The position numbers and the translations under genes were made by a program. Below the pieces are notes generated by a model that searched no databases, was not told the DNA's origin, and saw nothing but the letters and a program-made list of their open reading frames with translations. This document shows, in pieces, positions 24,631 to 32,393 of a stretch of 46,693 bases of DNA. This DNA is from Bacteroidota bacterium (lineage in GTDB: Bacteria; Bacteroidota; Bacteroidia; Bacteroidales; GCA-2711565). The stretch spans positions 1 through 46,693 of the forward strand of contig JAHIVC010000096.1 in the NCBI GenBank assembly GCA_018816945.1, written 5' to 3'. The first letter of the stretch is position 1; every line of letters starts with the position of its first letter.

Positions 24631-27600
24631 CTAATTATTTAATGGAAAAATTTCTCTAAAATAAGTCTCGCTATTAATATCTATTATTTTATCCCTGCAT
24701 TTTACTAAATCTGTATTTGAAATATTTAAGATTTTATTATTTAATTCATCTATAAGTTGTGCATTTTTAGAAACTTTGTTTTTTCTAGAATCAATCTCGG
24801 ATAAAGTAATCTGCTCAATTTCATTCTCAAGATTTTCAACGATTTTTTGTGATGTTTCGATGCGTTTTAGACGTTGATTTATAAAATAGCTTTTAAATAT
24901 CGGTGTTTTGACCTTTAAAGGTTTTCCTTTAAGTTCAGGATATTTATTTTGTAATTGTTCAACTTTTCTTTTTTGAAGTACACCAATCAAGTTCTTATTT
25001 ATTTGAAGTTCTTCACCCTTCAGCTCAGGATAATTATTTAATATAGACTCAATTTCTTTATTTAAGTGTTCAATTTTGCCAAGTATCAGTTTTTCATCCT
25101 GTTTTGCTTGTGAAAGAAGATTATTTAATTGTATAGTGGAGGATTTTAAAAATTCTGGATTCCTAATAAGTTCTGTTAAAAAAGCAGAGTGCTTATCAGT
25201 AGTTGTTGTGATTAAAATGTTTTTTATAGCTCTTGTGACACCTACATAACAAACGCGTCTTTCTTCCTCTAACTGGTTCTCACTTTGTGGATTATCATAT
25301 TGAGACAAATTAAAATATACGACATTTGTAAATTCTTTGCCTTTTGTTGAGTGTATTGTTGTTAATTGTACTTCATTATTGTTTATTTCAGTAGTGACAT
25401 TTCGTTCATAGGGCTCGTTTATCGAGTTATAGATTTGTGAGTAAAAATCAGATATTGAATTAAATAGCTTTGAGACAGACACTATAACTTCAAGCAAAAT
25501 ATCATCACCTGCTTTTTCAATCTCATTAACAACGAGTGATTGGTCTTTGTAATATGCTTTGAAATTAAAAGTGTCGAAAATTGCTGTTACTAATTTCTCA
25601 GGTGTATCTAAAGAAATACCAACCTTTGATTTAATTGCAATAATTTGTTCAATAAAATTTCTGACATTATCCTTCCTCCATTGTTCATGAGGTATTTCAT
25701 GTAGATTTATAAACGTATCCCAATTTGTTGCATGTGATATTAATTCATTAGTAAAATATTTATTCGGTCTTTTTAGAATTCGCTCAAAATTTTCATTTGT
25801 AGCATCGTTTGGATGCAATAAAACAGTTAAATAAGCATATAAATCTTTCCCGGGATTTTTTGCAAATAGTCGATAGTTATTAATTGGAGTATGAGGTATG
25901 TTATAACTATCTAAAAGCATTGCTATCGGAAATTGAAATTCATGAAACCTATATAATACTGCAAATTCTTTCCAATTTATTTTTAACTTTTCTTTTTGTT
26001 CTCTAATCCAATCAACTGCTTTAACAGCCTGTTCATATAGATTGTCCGCTATTTCAATTTGAAATTCTCCAATTTCGGCATTAAGTTTTGGATTGATGTC
26101 TTTTGGAACTCTACTTTTATTATTTTGAATTAACCAACTTGAATGTTTTACTACCTTTTTGGTACAACGATAATTGGTAGATAATGTATAATCTTTCGAA
26201 TTCACATACCGCTGAGGAAAATTTAATATGTGTGAAATTTTTGCTCCACGCCAACCATAAATCATTTGGTCATCATCCCCAACAATGAAAAGATTATTAT
26301 TGGGTAAAGATAAAATCTCCATTAAAAGAAGCTGTGCTTCGTTCAAATCCTGAAATTCATCAACTAAAATATATTGAAATCTATTTTGAAGACTATTCCT
26401 TGCTATTCTGTTATCTAGCAGAATTCGCAAGGATAAATAAATCATGTCATCGAAATTGAAAAAATTATGATTCTTTTGAATTTCTAAATACTTGTAGAAG
26501 ATGTCATCGAAGGCAATTATATTATCATCAAGTTCCACACTAATATCATGCACTGGGATGAGTTCCATCTTTGCTTTTCTAAGTGCTTCAAGCATCTTAT
26601 CAATGGTGTCATTTACTTTATAGCCAGGCACATTAATAAACGGCGTATAAGCTTGTCTAATAAAATTTCTAGTATCTAAAATTTCTCTTTCACCATTGAA
26701 TTGCCATCTTAAATAATCTCTAATCAACTCAAATCCAAAAGAATGAAATGTCCTGATTGATACTCCGGCTTCACTTAGTTTCTTTGATATAATTATGCCT
26801 CTTTTATCCAACCTTTCAGACATTTCATCAGCAGCTTTTTTATTAAATGCCAAAGCAAGAATTTTATTTTCATCAATTCCTTCATTTATTAAATGAGAAA
26901 TACGATTTACTAATGTTTTTGTCTTTCCAGAGCCAGCAGGAGCCAAAACTCTGCTTGGCCCTGTGATATGAGTTAAGGCCATTTTTTGGCTATCGTCCAG
27001 ATTACTATCAATTGATTTTGCATTTCTTGTAATTGGAACATTTAAAGATTGCTCAATTTTTTCAAGACAATTAGAAGGAGAATTAAATATTTCAGAACCA
27101 GTTAGCCTTAAAATACGAATTCCGAATTTTTGTAATTCCTTATCTCTTTCGAAATCCTTATTAGGATTGTGGTATTCACGTCCATCACATTCAACAATTA
27201 ATTTTTTATCTCCCCTTTCAACTAGAAAATCAACATAATGTCGGCCTAATTTTACTTGTGCTTTATATGAAATATTATTTTCCTCTAACAATTTCTTAGT
27301 AATTAATTCAATTGGAGTATAATTAATGTCAACATCTAATGAGTTTGAAATTGAATTATAAGTAATATTGACCTGACTCAACAAGGAATAAATTTGCTCA
27401 ATAAACAATAGTCTAAGAATCTCTTTAGAATCTGTGTGTATTAAACTACTATTTATTTGAATGTTGGCATACTCATTTTTATCAATGGATGTAAAAAAAG
27501 CTATGGGGATATTTTTATAGTAAACTGGATATATTAATTTGTTAACGATTTCCTCAACAACTGTTTTGAATGTATCAATATCCAAATCCTGAAAAAAAAC

Positions 27601-27804
27601 AAAGAACTCAAAATTAATTACATTAATATCAGGAATTTGAGACCCTCTGCTTATGTCGGAAGATTTTATAAATAACTTAGTAATACCAACGCTATCAAGT
27701 GATTCGCTGAACTCTCCAACCTGATTTGAAACAGCATTATAAAATGAAATTCCCTTTTTACGGTTTAAAAAGTATTCTATCCTATTGAAATAATTAGCAA
27801 ACAT
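24631..27804 (-). CDS. Cassette 1: UvrD/Rep-type helicase with N-terminal PD-(D/E)xK (DUF559-like) nuclease domain
   Basis: 1057 aa. Residues 1-165 are unassigned. Residues about 165-255 look like a DUF559/Vsr-like nuclease: VDFLV (D192), KLIVECDGREYH (E205, D207) and RILRLTGSEIF. From about 268 a superfamily-1A helicase follows: Q motif (DDSQKMALTHI), Walker A APAGSGKT (288-295), TFHSFG, VDEFQDL (motif II), GDDDQMIYGWRGA (III), YRCTKKVV (IV), TTIHSTKGKEF (V) and RRVCYVGVTRAIKN (VI). Residues about 905-1057 are charged and coiled-coil-like, with a repeated NYPELKGE/KYPELKGK motif. Nuclease-helicase fusions of this kind are common in phage-defence loci. The gene sits alone in a cassette-like unit opened at 28006 and closed by element 3, far larger than typical integron cassettes. 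Confidence 0.88.
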   Translation of the reverse strand: MFANYFNRIEYFLNRKKGISFYNAVSNQVGEFSESLDSVGITKLFIKSSDISRGSQIPDINVINFEFFVFFQDLDIDTFKTVVEEIVNKLIYPVYYKNIPIAFFTSIDKNEYANIQINSSLIHTDSKEILRLLFIEQIYSLLSQVNITYNSISNSLDVDINYTPIELITKKLLEENNISYKAQVKLGRHYVDFLVERGDKKLIVECDGREYHNPNKDFERDKELQKFGIRILRLTGSEIFNSPSNCLEKIEQSLNVPITRNAKSIDSNLDDSQKMALTHITGPSRVLAPAGSGKTKTLVNRISHLINEGIDENKILALAFNKKAADEMSERLDKRGIIISKKLSEAGVSIRTFHSFGFELIRDYLRWQFNGEREILDTRNFIRQAYTPFINVPGYKVNDTIDKMLEALRKAKMELIPVHDISVELDDNIIAFDDIFYKYLEIQKNHNFFNFDDMIYLSLRILLDNRIARNSLQNRFQYILVDEFQDLNEAQLLLMEILSLPNNNLFIVGDDDQMIYGWRGAKISHILNFPQRYVNSKDYTLSTNYRCTKKVVKHSSWLIQNNKSRVPKDINPKLNAEIGEFQIEIADNLYEQAVKAVDWIREQKEKLKINWKEFAVLYRFHEFQFPIAMLLDSYNIPHTPINNYRLFAKNPGKDLYAYLTVLLHPNDATNENFERILKRPNKYFTNELISHATNWDTFINLHEIPHEQWRKDNVRNFIEQIIAIKSKVGISLDTPEKLVTAIFDTFNFKAYYKDQSLVVNEIEKAGDDILLEVIVSVSKLFNSISDFYSQIYNSINEPYERNVTTEINNNEVQLTTIHSTKGKEFTNVVYFNLSQYDNPQSENQLEEERRVCYVGVTRAIKNILITTTTDKHSAFLTELIRNPEFLKSSTIQLNNLLSQAKQDEKLILGKIEHLNKEIESILNNYPELKGEELQINKNLIGVLQKRKVEQLQNKYPELKGKPLKVKTPIFKSYFINQRLKRIETSQKIVENLENEIEQITLSEIDSRKNKVSKNAQLIDELNNKILNISNTDLVKCRDKIIDINSETYFREIFPLNN

Positions 27805-27860
27805 TATAAATCAGATTTTCTATAAAAGTAAATTAATCAAGTTAGAAATCAGCGTGCGTT

Positions 27861-27930
27861 GGCAGGAAAAACAAGTGTGTGGAAGCGAAGGGACGGTAGT
27901 GGGAAGGGCTGGAACACTCTTGTTTTTGTG
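27861..27930. repeat. Hairpin with AAAAACAAG arms, upstream of the helicase gene
   Basis: Arms 27867-27880 (AAAAACAAGTGTGT) and 27914-27927 (ACACTCTTGTTTTT) pair over at least 12 bases around a purine-rich loop containing GGGACGG. The layout resembles the structure at 24485-24580 on the other side of the helicase gene. It lies in the leader of cassette 1. Confidence 0.5.
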
Positions 27931-27997
27931 CATCGGCATATTCTTTTTTTTCTTTTAATCAGTCGTTAATCTGGTTGCAGTGTCGTTTTTTCGGCTT

Positions 27998-28006
27998 GCG
28001 TACAAC
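27998..28006 (-). other. Opening boundary of the helicase cassette (GTTGTACGC on the - strand)
   Basis: GTTGTACGCAAGCC on the - strand is the reverse complement of GGCCAGCGTACAAC at the closing element 3 in 12 of 14 bases, with the core nine exact. No attC-like stem is visible on its upstream side (28007-28110), so this could be an attI-like or decayed array edge. No integrase gene lies beside it. Confidence 0.55.
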
Positions 28007-28114
28007 TTTTATATAAAGTCCATAAACTGTTCTTTATCCACCCAAATAAGGATGTATCAGTCCGGTATTGTTGTTCTATATATTTTATCGATTCGTTAAA
28101 ACCGATCAAAATTT

Positions 28115-28319
28115 CAATATTTTGGGGAGTAAAAATTCCTGATCTCTCGCTTGTATCTTTAGCAGGCAGAATTTCTGAGATAAATGTAATAAAAAATTCG
28201 TTACGAATTTTTGCTTTTGGCTATTAGCTATTGGCTTTTAGTAAAAAAACATTAACCAACGGCTAACAGCCAACAGCTAACAGCCAACAGCTAACAGCCA
28301 ACAGCTAACAGCTAACTGT
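28115..28319. repeat. Long direct repeat, copy A, ending in CTAACAGC/CAACAGC tandem units
   Basis: Near-identical to 30752-30941, including a 36-base exact match starting GTATCTTTAGCAGGCAGAAT. The right part is GCTATTAGCTATTGGC, a spacer, then an array of 7-base CTAACAG/CCAACAG units that is an imperfect inverted repeat of the left part, giving a large possible hairpin. This copy has more 7-base units than copy B. It lies between the helicase cassette and the propeller gene. Confidence 0.7.
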
Positions 28320-28403
28320 AATAATTTCGCTTACACTTTCTATGTAAAATATCATCAGTTCATCCTCATTCTGGATTGCAGGTCAAATCTGAACCATATA
28401 GGT

Positions 28404-29702
28404 TTAATCCGGATATTCGTATTTAAACACCCCTCTGCCAAAAGTTAAGATCCAAATATTGCCTTTTGAATCTTCGAAAAAATCATTGGCCCATAATTTA
28501 GGCAAATCAGGTTTTTCCCAGGTATTACCGTCATAAACGGATACACCACCACTTTGCCAGGTAGAAGCTGCACCAATCCAAATATTTCCTTTGCTATCTT
28601 CAACAATGCTTCTTACAAAATTATGCGTCAGTCCGTTATTTTTGTCTATTGTACTCCATTTGCCATGATCGTTAAGTACCAATCCTCCTGATGTTCCGAT
28701 CCAAACACGTCCTTTACTGTCGGTTGTAATTATTGAAATATATTTTCCGGGTAACTGATCCTTATCGGTATAATTCTTCCAGGTACTTCCATCAAATACA
28801 TTCACTGCCTTATTAGTGGCCACCCAAATATTCCCATCCATATCTTCCATGAGGTGGTCGATGCTTTTTCCCAATACCCCGTCGTCTTCTTTAAAGGCGG
28901 TCCAACTAGTCCCGTCAAATTTCATTAAGCCTCCGGCTTTTCCTTCTATAGATGAACCAAACCATAAATTCCCATTTCTATCCTTCAATATCATTTTAAT
29001 GAATTTACAAATGGTTTTTGAAAACAGGCCATCTTTCTCGCCGTACGAAATCAAATTCGATCCATCAAAGTGGAATATAAAATCTTCCTTTGGGTCCCCT
29101 GATGAAAACCAGATATTATCTTTCCCTTCGACATAAAAATAACTGATTGGTGAGAAATTAACTCCACCCAATTGGGTAATGGGATTCCATGATTGCCCAT
29201 CATAGTCAATCAAAAAAAAGCCCATCTTACTTTTTCTGACAACCCCTCCAATCCAGATTTCACCCTCAACATTGGTTATTTGGCTCCAAAGGTATTCCGA
29301 CGAAATTTTATTCATAAACGAAACGATTTTATTCCCATCGTATCTACCCCAGCCATTTCCTCTCTTAGCTAAGGCTTCCAAAAGTTCGCCGGCCAGAACG
29401 GCAAAGGAATTAGGTGGTTCTGTTGTAAACCAGATAATTCCATTTTTATCTATAAAAAGTTTGGTTACGGTGTTTAATGGTAATCCTTCATCTTTAGTGA
29501 AGGTTTCAAATCTCACACCGTCAAATTTGTTGAGGCCTTTGTCAGTAGAAAACCAGATGTTTCCCTGTTGGTCTTCCAAACATTCCCTGACCCAGGTGGA
29601 AGCTAAACCATCCTCTTTACCAAAATTGATCCATTTTCCTTGTCCAAACGACAAGCTTGAACTGCAAATGAGCATGAATGAAATTAGTTTAAGTGCTTTC
29701 AT
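28404..29702 (-). CDS. Secreted beta-propeller of two-component-regulator (Reg_prop) type
   Basis: 432 aa with a signal peptide ending SLSFGQ. About eight repeats of the form D-x-x-GNIWFGT...G-LxKFDGxxW follow: QQGNIWFSTDKGLNKFDG, RNGNLWFGSS, MDGNIWVATN, SKGRVWIGTSGGL and SKGNIWIGAAS. These are Reg_prop blades, normally the sensor part of hybrid two-component glycan regulators. Here no histidine kinase or transmembrane region follows; the protein ends with the propeller (GRGVFKYEYPD). It is either a stand-alone periplasmic or surface binding protein or a truncated sensor. It lies within the block bounded by the two direct repeats. Confidence 0.85.
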   Translation of the reverse strand: MKALKLISFMLICSSSLSFGQGKWINFGKEDGLASTWVRECLEDQQGNIWFSTDKGLNKFDGVRFETFTKDEGLPLNTVTKLFIDKNGIIWFTTEPPNSFAVLAGELLEALAKRGNGWGRYDGNKIVSFMNKISSEYLWSQITNVEGEIWIGGVVRKSKMGFFLIDYDGQSWNPITQLGGVNFSPISYFYVEGKDNIWFSSGDPKEDFIFHFDGSNLISYGEKDGLFSKTICKFIKMILKDRNGNLWFGSSIEGKAGGLMKFDGTSWTAFKEDDGVLGKSIDHLMEDMDGNIWVATNKAVNVFDGSTWKNYTDKDQLPGKYISIITTDSKGRVWIGTSGGLVLNDHGKWSTIDKNNGLTHNFVRSIVEDSKGNIWIGAASTWQSGGVSVYDGNTWEKPDLPKLWANDFFEDSKGNIWILTFGRGVFKYEYPD

Positions 29703-29972
29703 AACAATAAATTTTAAGGGTTTAAAACTTTATTCATGAGCGAACGCTTTATTTTATATTTCAATGATCAGTTTGAATGAGGCTATGCTTTCGTTTAATG
29801 GTAGTTTATGTAAATTGAAAATGTAATTTTTTTCTCGGGCTCGAACCCGCCTAAGTTTTATAACTTTTGTTCCCCTGCGTATGTTGGTGAAACAATTTAA
29901 TAGATGATGCCAATCTCCAAATCCCTTCTCTGATTTGAGAGTAATACTAAATTTAATTGATAAATAAGTACA

Positions 29973-30596
29973 TTAGTTCTTGACGCAACGAACACTAAGC
30001 CCGACTTTATCAAAACTCATTTTGCCGATGTACTGTAGTAATTTTGTACTTTTTGAGGACAGATCCATATACCTCATGCCAGGCTCAAGGCCTCCATATT
30101 CCCATGTAGAAGTCCACCACTGCCCGTGCTTCCCAATGTAGTGAAATCCATTATTTTGGTTGCGCAAGCCACCGGGAAGAGCCGAAAAGCCGGTTTCATC
30201 GGTAGCTCCTTTATTCGGGCTTTCCCAATGTGCAGTACCCTCTTCTTTTAGTTTTCCTCCTGCAATTGATTTACCGCCCAAATATTCTCTTAATGTTAAC
30301 CACTCCTTTTCGCTTGGTAAATGCCAACCTGAAGGACAAGCTTTTGTGGCTGTTTCCCAATCATACAACCTGCCATAAATACTTGCATTAGATGGATCTT
30401 TTTTATAAACCCAACTGCCGGAATTTGTTTCGTAATTAAGGTTCTCCGCCATCCAAATCTGAGTTCCAATTTTAACGGTTTTATACTCTTTACCGTCCCG
30501 GGTATCGATCATCGTATCTGTTTGTGCAAAAGTACCTGCACAAATACTGAATGCCGCTATTAGCGTTGCAACAATAAACTTCATATGATTTTTCAT
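29973..30596 (-). CDS. FISUMP-domain (Fibrobacter succinogenes major paralogous) exported protein
   Basis: 207 aa with a signal peptide ending GTFAQ. The domain signature is strong: DTRDGKEYKTVKIGTQIWMAENL at the start (DGxxYxTVxIGxQxWMAENL), YGRLYDWETA, CPSGWHLPSEKEW, ETGFSALPGG and SVRCVKN at the end. It belongs to a family of extracellular proteins, often lipid- or surface-anchored, of unknown biochemical role. M at 30584 (MKFIVATL) is an alternative start. It lies with the propeller gene between the two direct repeats. Confidence 0.9.
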   Translation of the reverse strand: MKNHMKFIVATLIAAFSICAGTFAQTDTMIDTRDGKEYKTVKIGTQIWMAENLNYETNSGSWVYKKDPSNASIYGRLYDWETATKACPSGWHLPSEKEWLTLREYLGGKSIAGGKLKEEGTAHWESPNKGATDETGFSALPGGLRNQNNGFHYIGKHGQWWTSTWEYGGLEPGMRYMDLSSKSTKLLQYIGKMSFDKVGLSVRCVKN

Positions 30597-30751
30597 CTTC
30601 AGAAAATTTTAAGTGTTCGTGATATTTTTTTCATCAATCGGGTAATTAGCATTTAAGTTCATGTATTTACACAATACATGCTATATAGGGAACTATCGCT
30701 AAGGGTTTTATGTTTTATATCTTTTCTCAATTTCTTAAAATTGAGTTAAAT

Positions 30752-30941
30752 TCAATGCTTATTGGGGAAGCAAAAATCCTGAACCTTTCGCGTGTATCTT
30801 TAGCAGGCAGAATTTCTGAGATAAATGTAATTAAAAAATCGATACGAATTTTTGCTTTTAGCTATTAGCTATTGGCTTTTAGTAAAAAAAATTAACCAAC
30901 GGCTAAGAGCTAACAGCTAACAGCTAACAGCCAACAGCCAA
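30752..30941. repeat. Long direct repeat, copy B, abutting the stop codon of the kinase fusion gene
   Basis: The same unit as 28115-28319 in the same orientation, with a shorter terminal array (CTAAGAGC, then CTAACAGC units). It ends at the base before the stop codon of the nucleotidyltransferase-kinase gene (30942), so the insertion, if it was one, lies at that gene's 3' border. Copies A and B enclose the propeller and FISUMP genes. Confidence 0.7.
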
Positions 30942-32096
30942 TCACATTCCCAGTTCTTTGCGCCTGATTTTTATTTGCATGCATCCCGGTATGGGTTGTT
31001 CGGTTAAAAGTATGAGATAGCCGCCACCGCCTGCACCGGCCAATTTCCAGGCCAGGGCTTTGTCTTTATAATGATCAATAATCTCCTTTATTTTATCGTC
31101 CATCATGGCCGGAAACATGGTGGTTTGTGCCTTGAAAGAATTCAAAAAGGCTTCGGCAAATTTTTCTAAATTTTTGGTTTTAACAGCTTCCCATGCTTTT
31201 TCGGAGGCATCGGCCAATGCCTGAACATTTTCTTTGTTAATATAGGTTTCCTTAAGCAAATCGAGCCCCTGCTTTCGGGGCCAAAGCAGTACCATATTCA
31301 GGTGCTTTTCTAACCAAAACAAAATACTCTCGTCATGAATTTCCTCGAACTTTACGGGCCAGTAAGCATGATCGTAATAATGGCGAACCAAGCCGGGCAT
31401 GCAAATCCCGATCGCATCCTGAGCACCGGAAATCAATTCGGAACCCGGCGTATTTTCATATTTAAAAAGGATTTCGGCCAACTTTTCAGGCTTATCGATG
31501 GGCAGGTTATGCGGCCATAATTTTTTCGCTGCATTTCGGGTTGATGTGGCCATTCCGCAACGCTCGTTATATTCGACTATGGGCTCCAATGATAAGGTAA
31601 TGGCCCATCCCGGGTGGTATTTCGAAACATAGGGCTGGTCGATCCAGGTACCTGCAATGTCAATCCGGTAAGGCAAGTTGCAGTTATCCGACGAACGGAT
31701 AGCGGTGGTCGATCGGGCAGGCAATCCCGCATCGGGAATCCGCTCCAACACTTTTAATTCAATTCCAAGTTCTCTGCAAAATTTTGCTTTGAGCGGAGAA
31801 AATCCGTCTTCATTCACCACTATATAATCGGGCTTCAGGTTCCGCACATTTTCTTCGAAGTCCATCATTCCCGAACCCTTATTGATAAAGGCTTCTTTAA
31901 CATATTTTACAGCCCTGATCATGTACAGGCGCTCCTGCTCACTGTTAACGGTGTCGCGCCCCTTCAATTCGCGAATGGTTTGATCGGACCCGATCCCGAC
32001 ATACACTTCTCCGAATTTTGCTGCTTCCTTAAAAAAAGCGACATGCCCGCTATGGAGCATATCGTAACATCCGGAAACAAATACTTTCTTACTCAT
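30942..32096 (-). CDS. Bifunctional nucleotidyltransferase-GHMP kinase fusion, likely sugar (L-fucose) activation
   Basis: 384 aa. N-terminal cytidylyltransferase-like domain (1-135): GCYDMLHSGH with HSGH at 15-18, and RSTTAIRS at 128-135, the ISSTxIR-like motif. C-terminal GHMP kinase (about 138-384): motif 1 PYRIDIAGTWIDQP (142-155) and motif 3 KLAGAGGGGYL (351-361). The usual ATP loop PxxGLGSS is replaced by PGSELISGAQDA (217-228). The likely jobs are 1-phosphorylation of a sugar and transfer of a nucleotide to it. It is downstream of FucP and FucU genes, so L-fucose or a similar 6-deoxy-sugar is the best guess. It is unrelated in layout to the 949-aa Fkp of Bacteroides. No metal or substrate can be assigned. 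Confidence 0.85.
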   Translation of the reverse strand: MSKKVFVSGCYDMLHSGHVAFFKEAAKFGEVYVGIGSDQTIRELKGRDTVNSEQERLYMIRAVKYVKEAFINKGSGMMDFEENVRNLKPDYIVVNEDGFSPLKAKFCRELGIELKVLERIPDAGLPARSTTAIRSSDNCNLPYRIDIAGTWIDQPYVSKYHPGWAITLSLEPIVEYNERCGMATSTRNAAKKLWPHNLPIDKPEKLAEILFKYENTPGSELISGAQDAIGICMPGLVRHYYDHAYWPVKFEEIHDESILFWLEKHLNMVLLWPRKQGLDLLKETYINKENVQALADASEKAWEAVKTKNLEKFAEAFLNSFKAQTTMFPAMMDDKIKEIIDHYKDKALAWKLAGAGGGGYLILLTEQPIPGCMQIKIRRKELGM

Positions 32097-32214
32097 GATT
32101 CTTGTTCTATTTAAGCTTAATCAAATCAATGCAGACGTAACATTAAGCATGCTAAGTGGCAAATAAAAAAATTCTTAAAGTTGACTATCCCCGTGGCAGA
32201 GCCATGCGGTACTT

Positions 32215-32390
32215 GCCTGACCTGCCAGTCCGGCAGGCTGGCGACCAAGCAGGTTTCGTTAACTTTATTTCAGCTTATGGCTGAAATACGAATTTTTATT
32301 ATTTTACCCCTCTGTCAGTCTATCGACTGACATCTCCCCTGATATTCAGGGGAGATTATACTGAAATCCCGAAGCAGAGCTTCGGGGAAT
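32215..32390. repeat. Cluster of short hairpins between the kinase fusion and fucP
   Basis: Four inverted repeats follow one another: 32267-32287 (ATTTCAGC/GCTGAAAT), 32314-32331 (GTCAGTC/GACTGAC), 32334-32354 (CTCCCCTGA/TCAGGGGAG) and 32368-32386 (CCCGAAGC/GCTTCGGG). A GGCAGG/CCTGCC-rich part lies at about 32211-32253. The last one begins just after the fucP stop codon and may end or attenuate its transcript. The arrangement looks like a Bacteroidota intergenic repeat, and I see no gene in it. Confidence 0.6.
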
Positions 32391-32393
32391 TAT

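Noticed and set aside
24298-24634. 110- and 101-codon open frames on both strands
   Set aside because: They cover element 3 and the adjoining hairpin, which are symmetric DNA. The frames exist because of the repeats and show no domain.
28204-28320. CTAACAGC/CAACAGC array as a possible CRISPR
   Set aside because: Units are 7 bases with no spacers, and no cas gene is present. It is a tandem repeat within a larger dispersed repeat.
29825-29885. A GGCTCGAACCC segment resembling a tRNA T-arm
   Set aside because: The flanking bases do not form an acceptor stem, anticodon arm or other tRNA parts on either strand.
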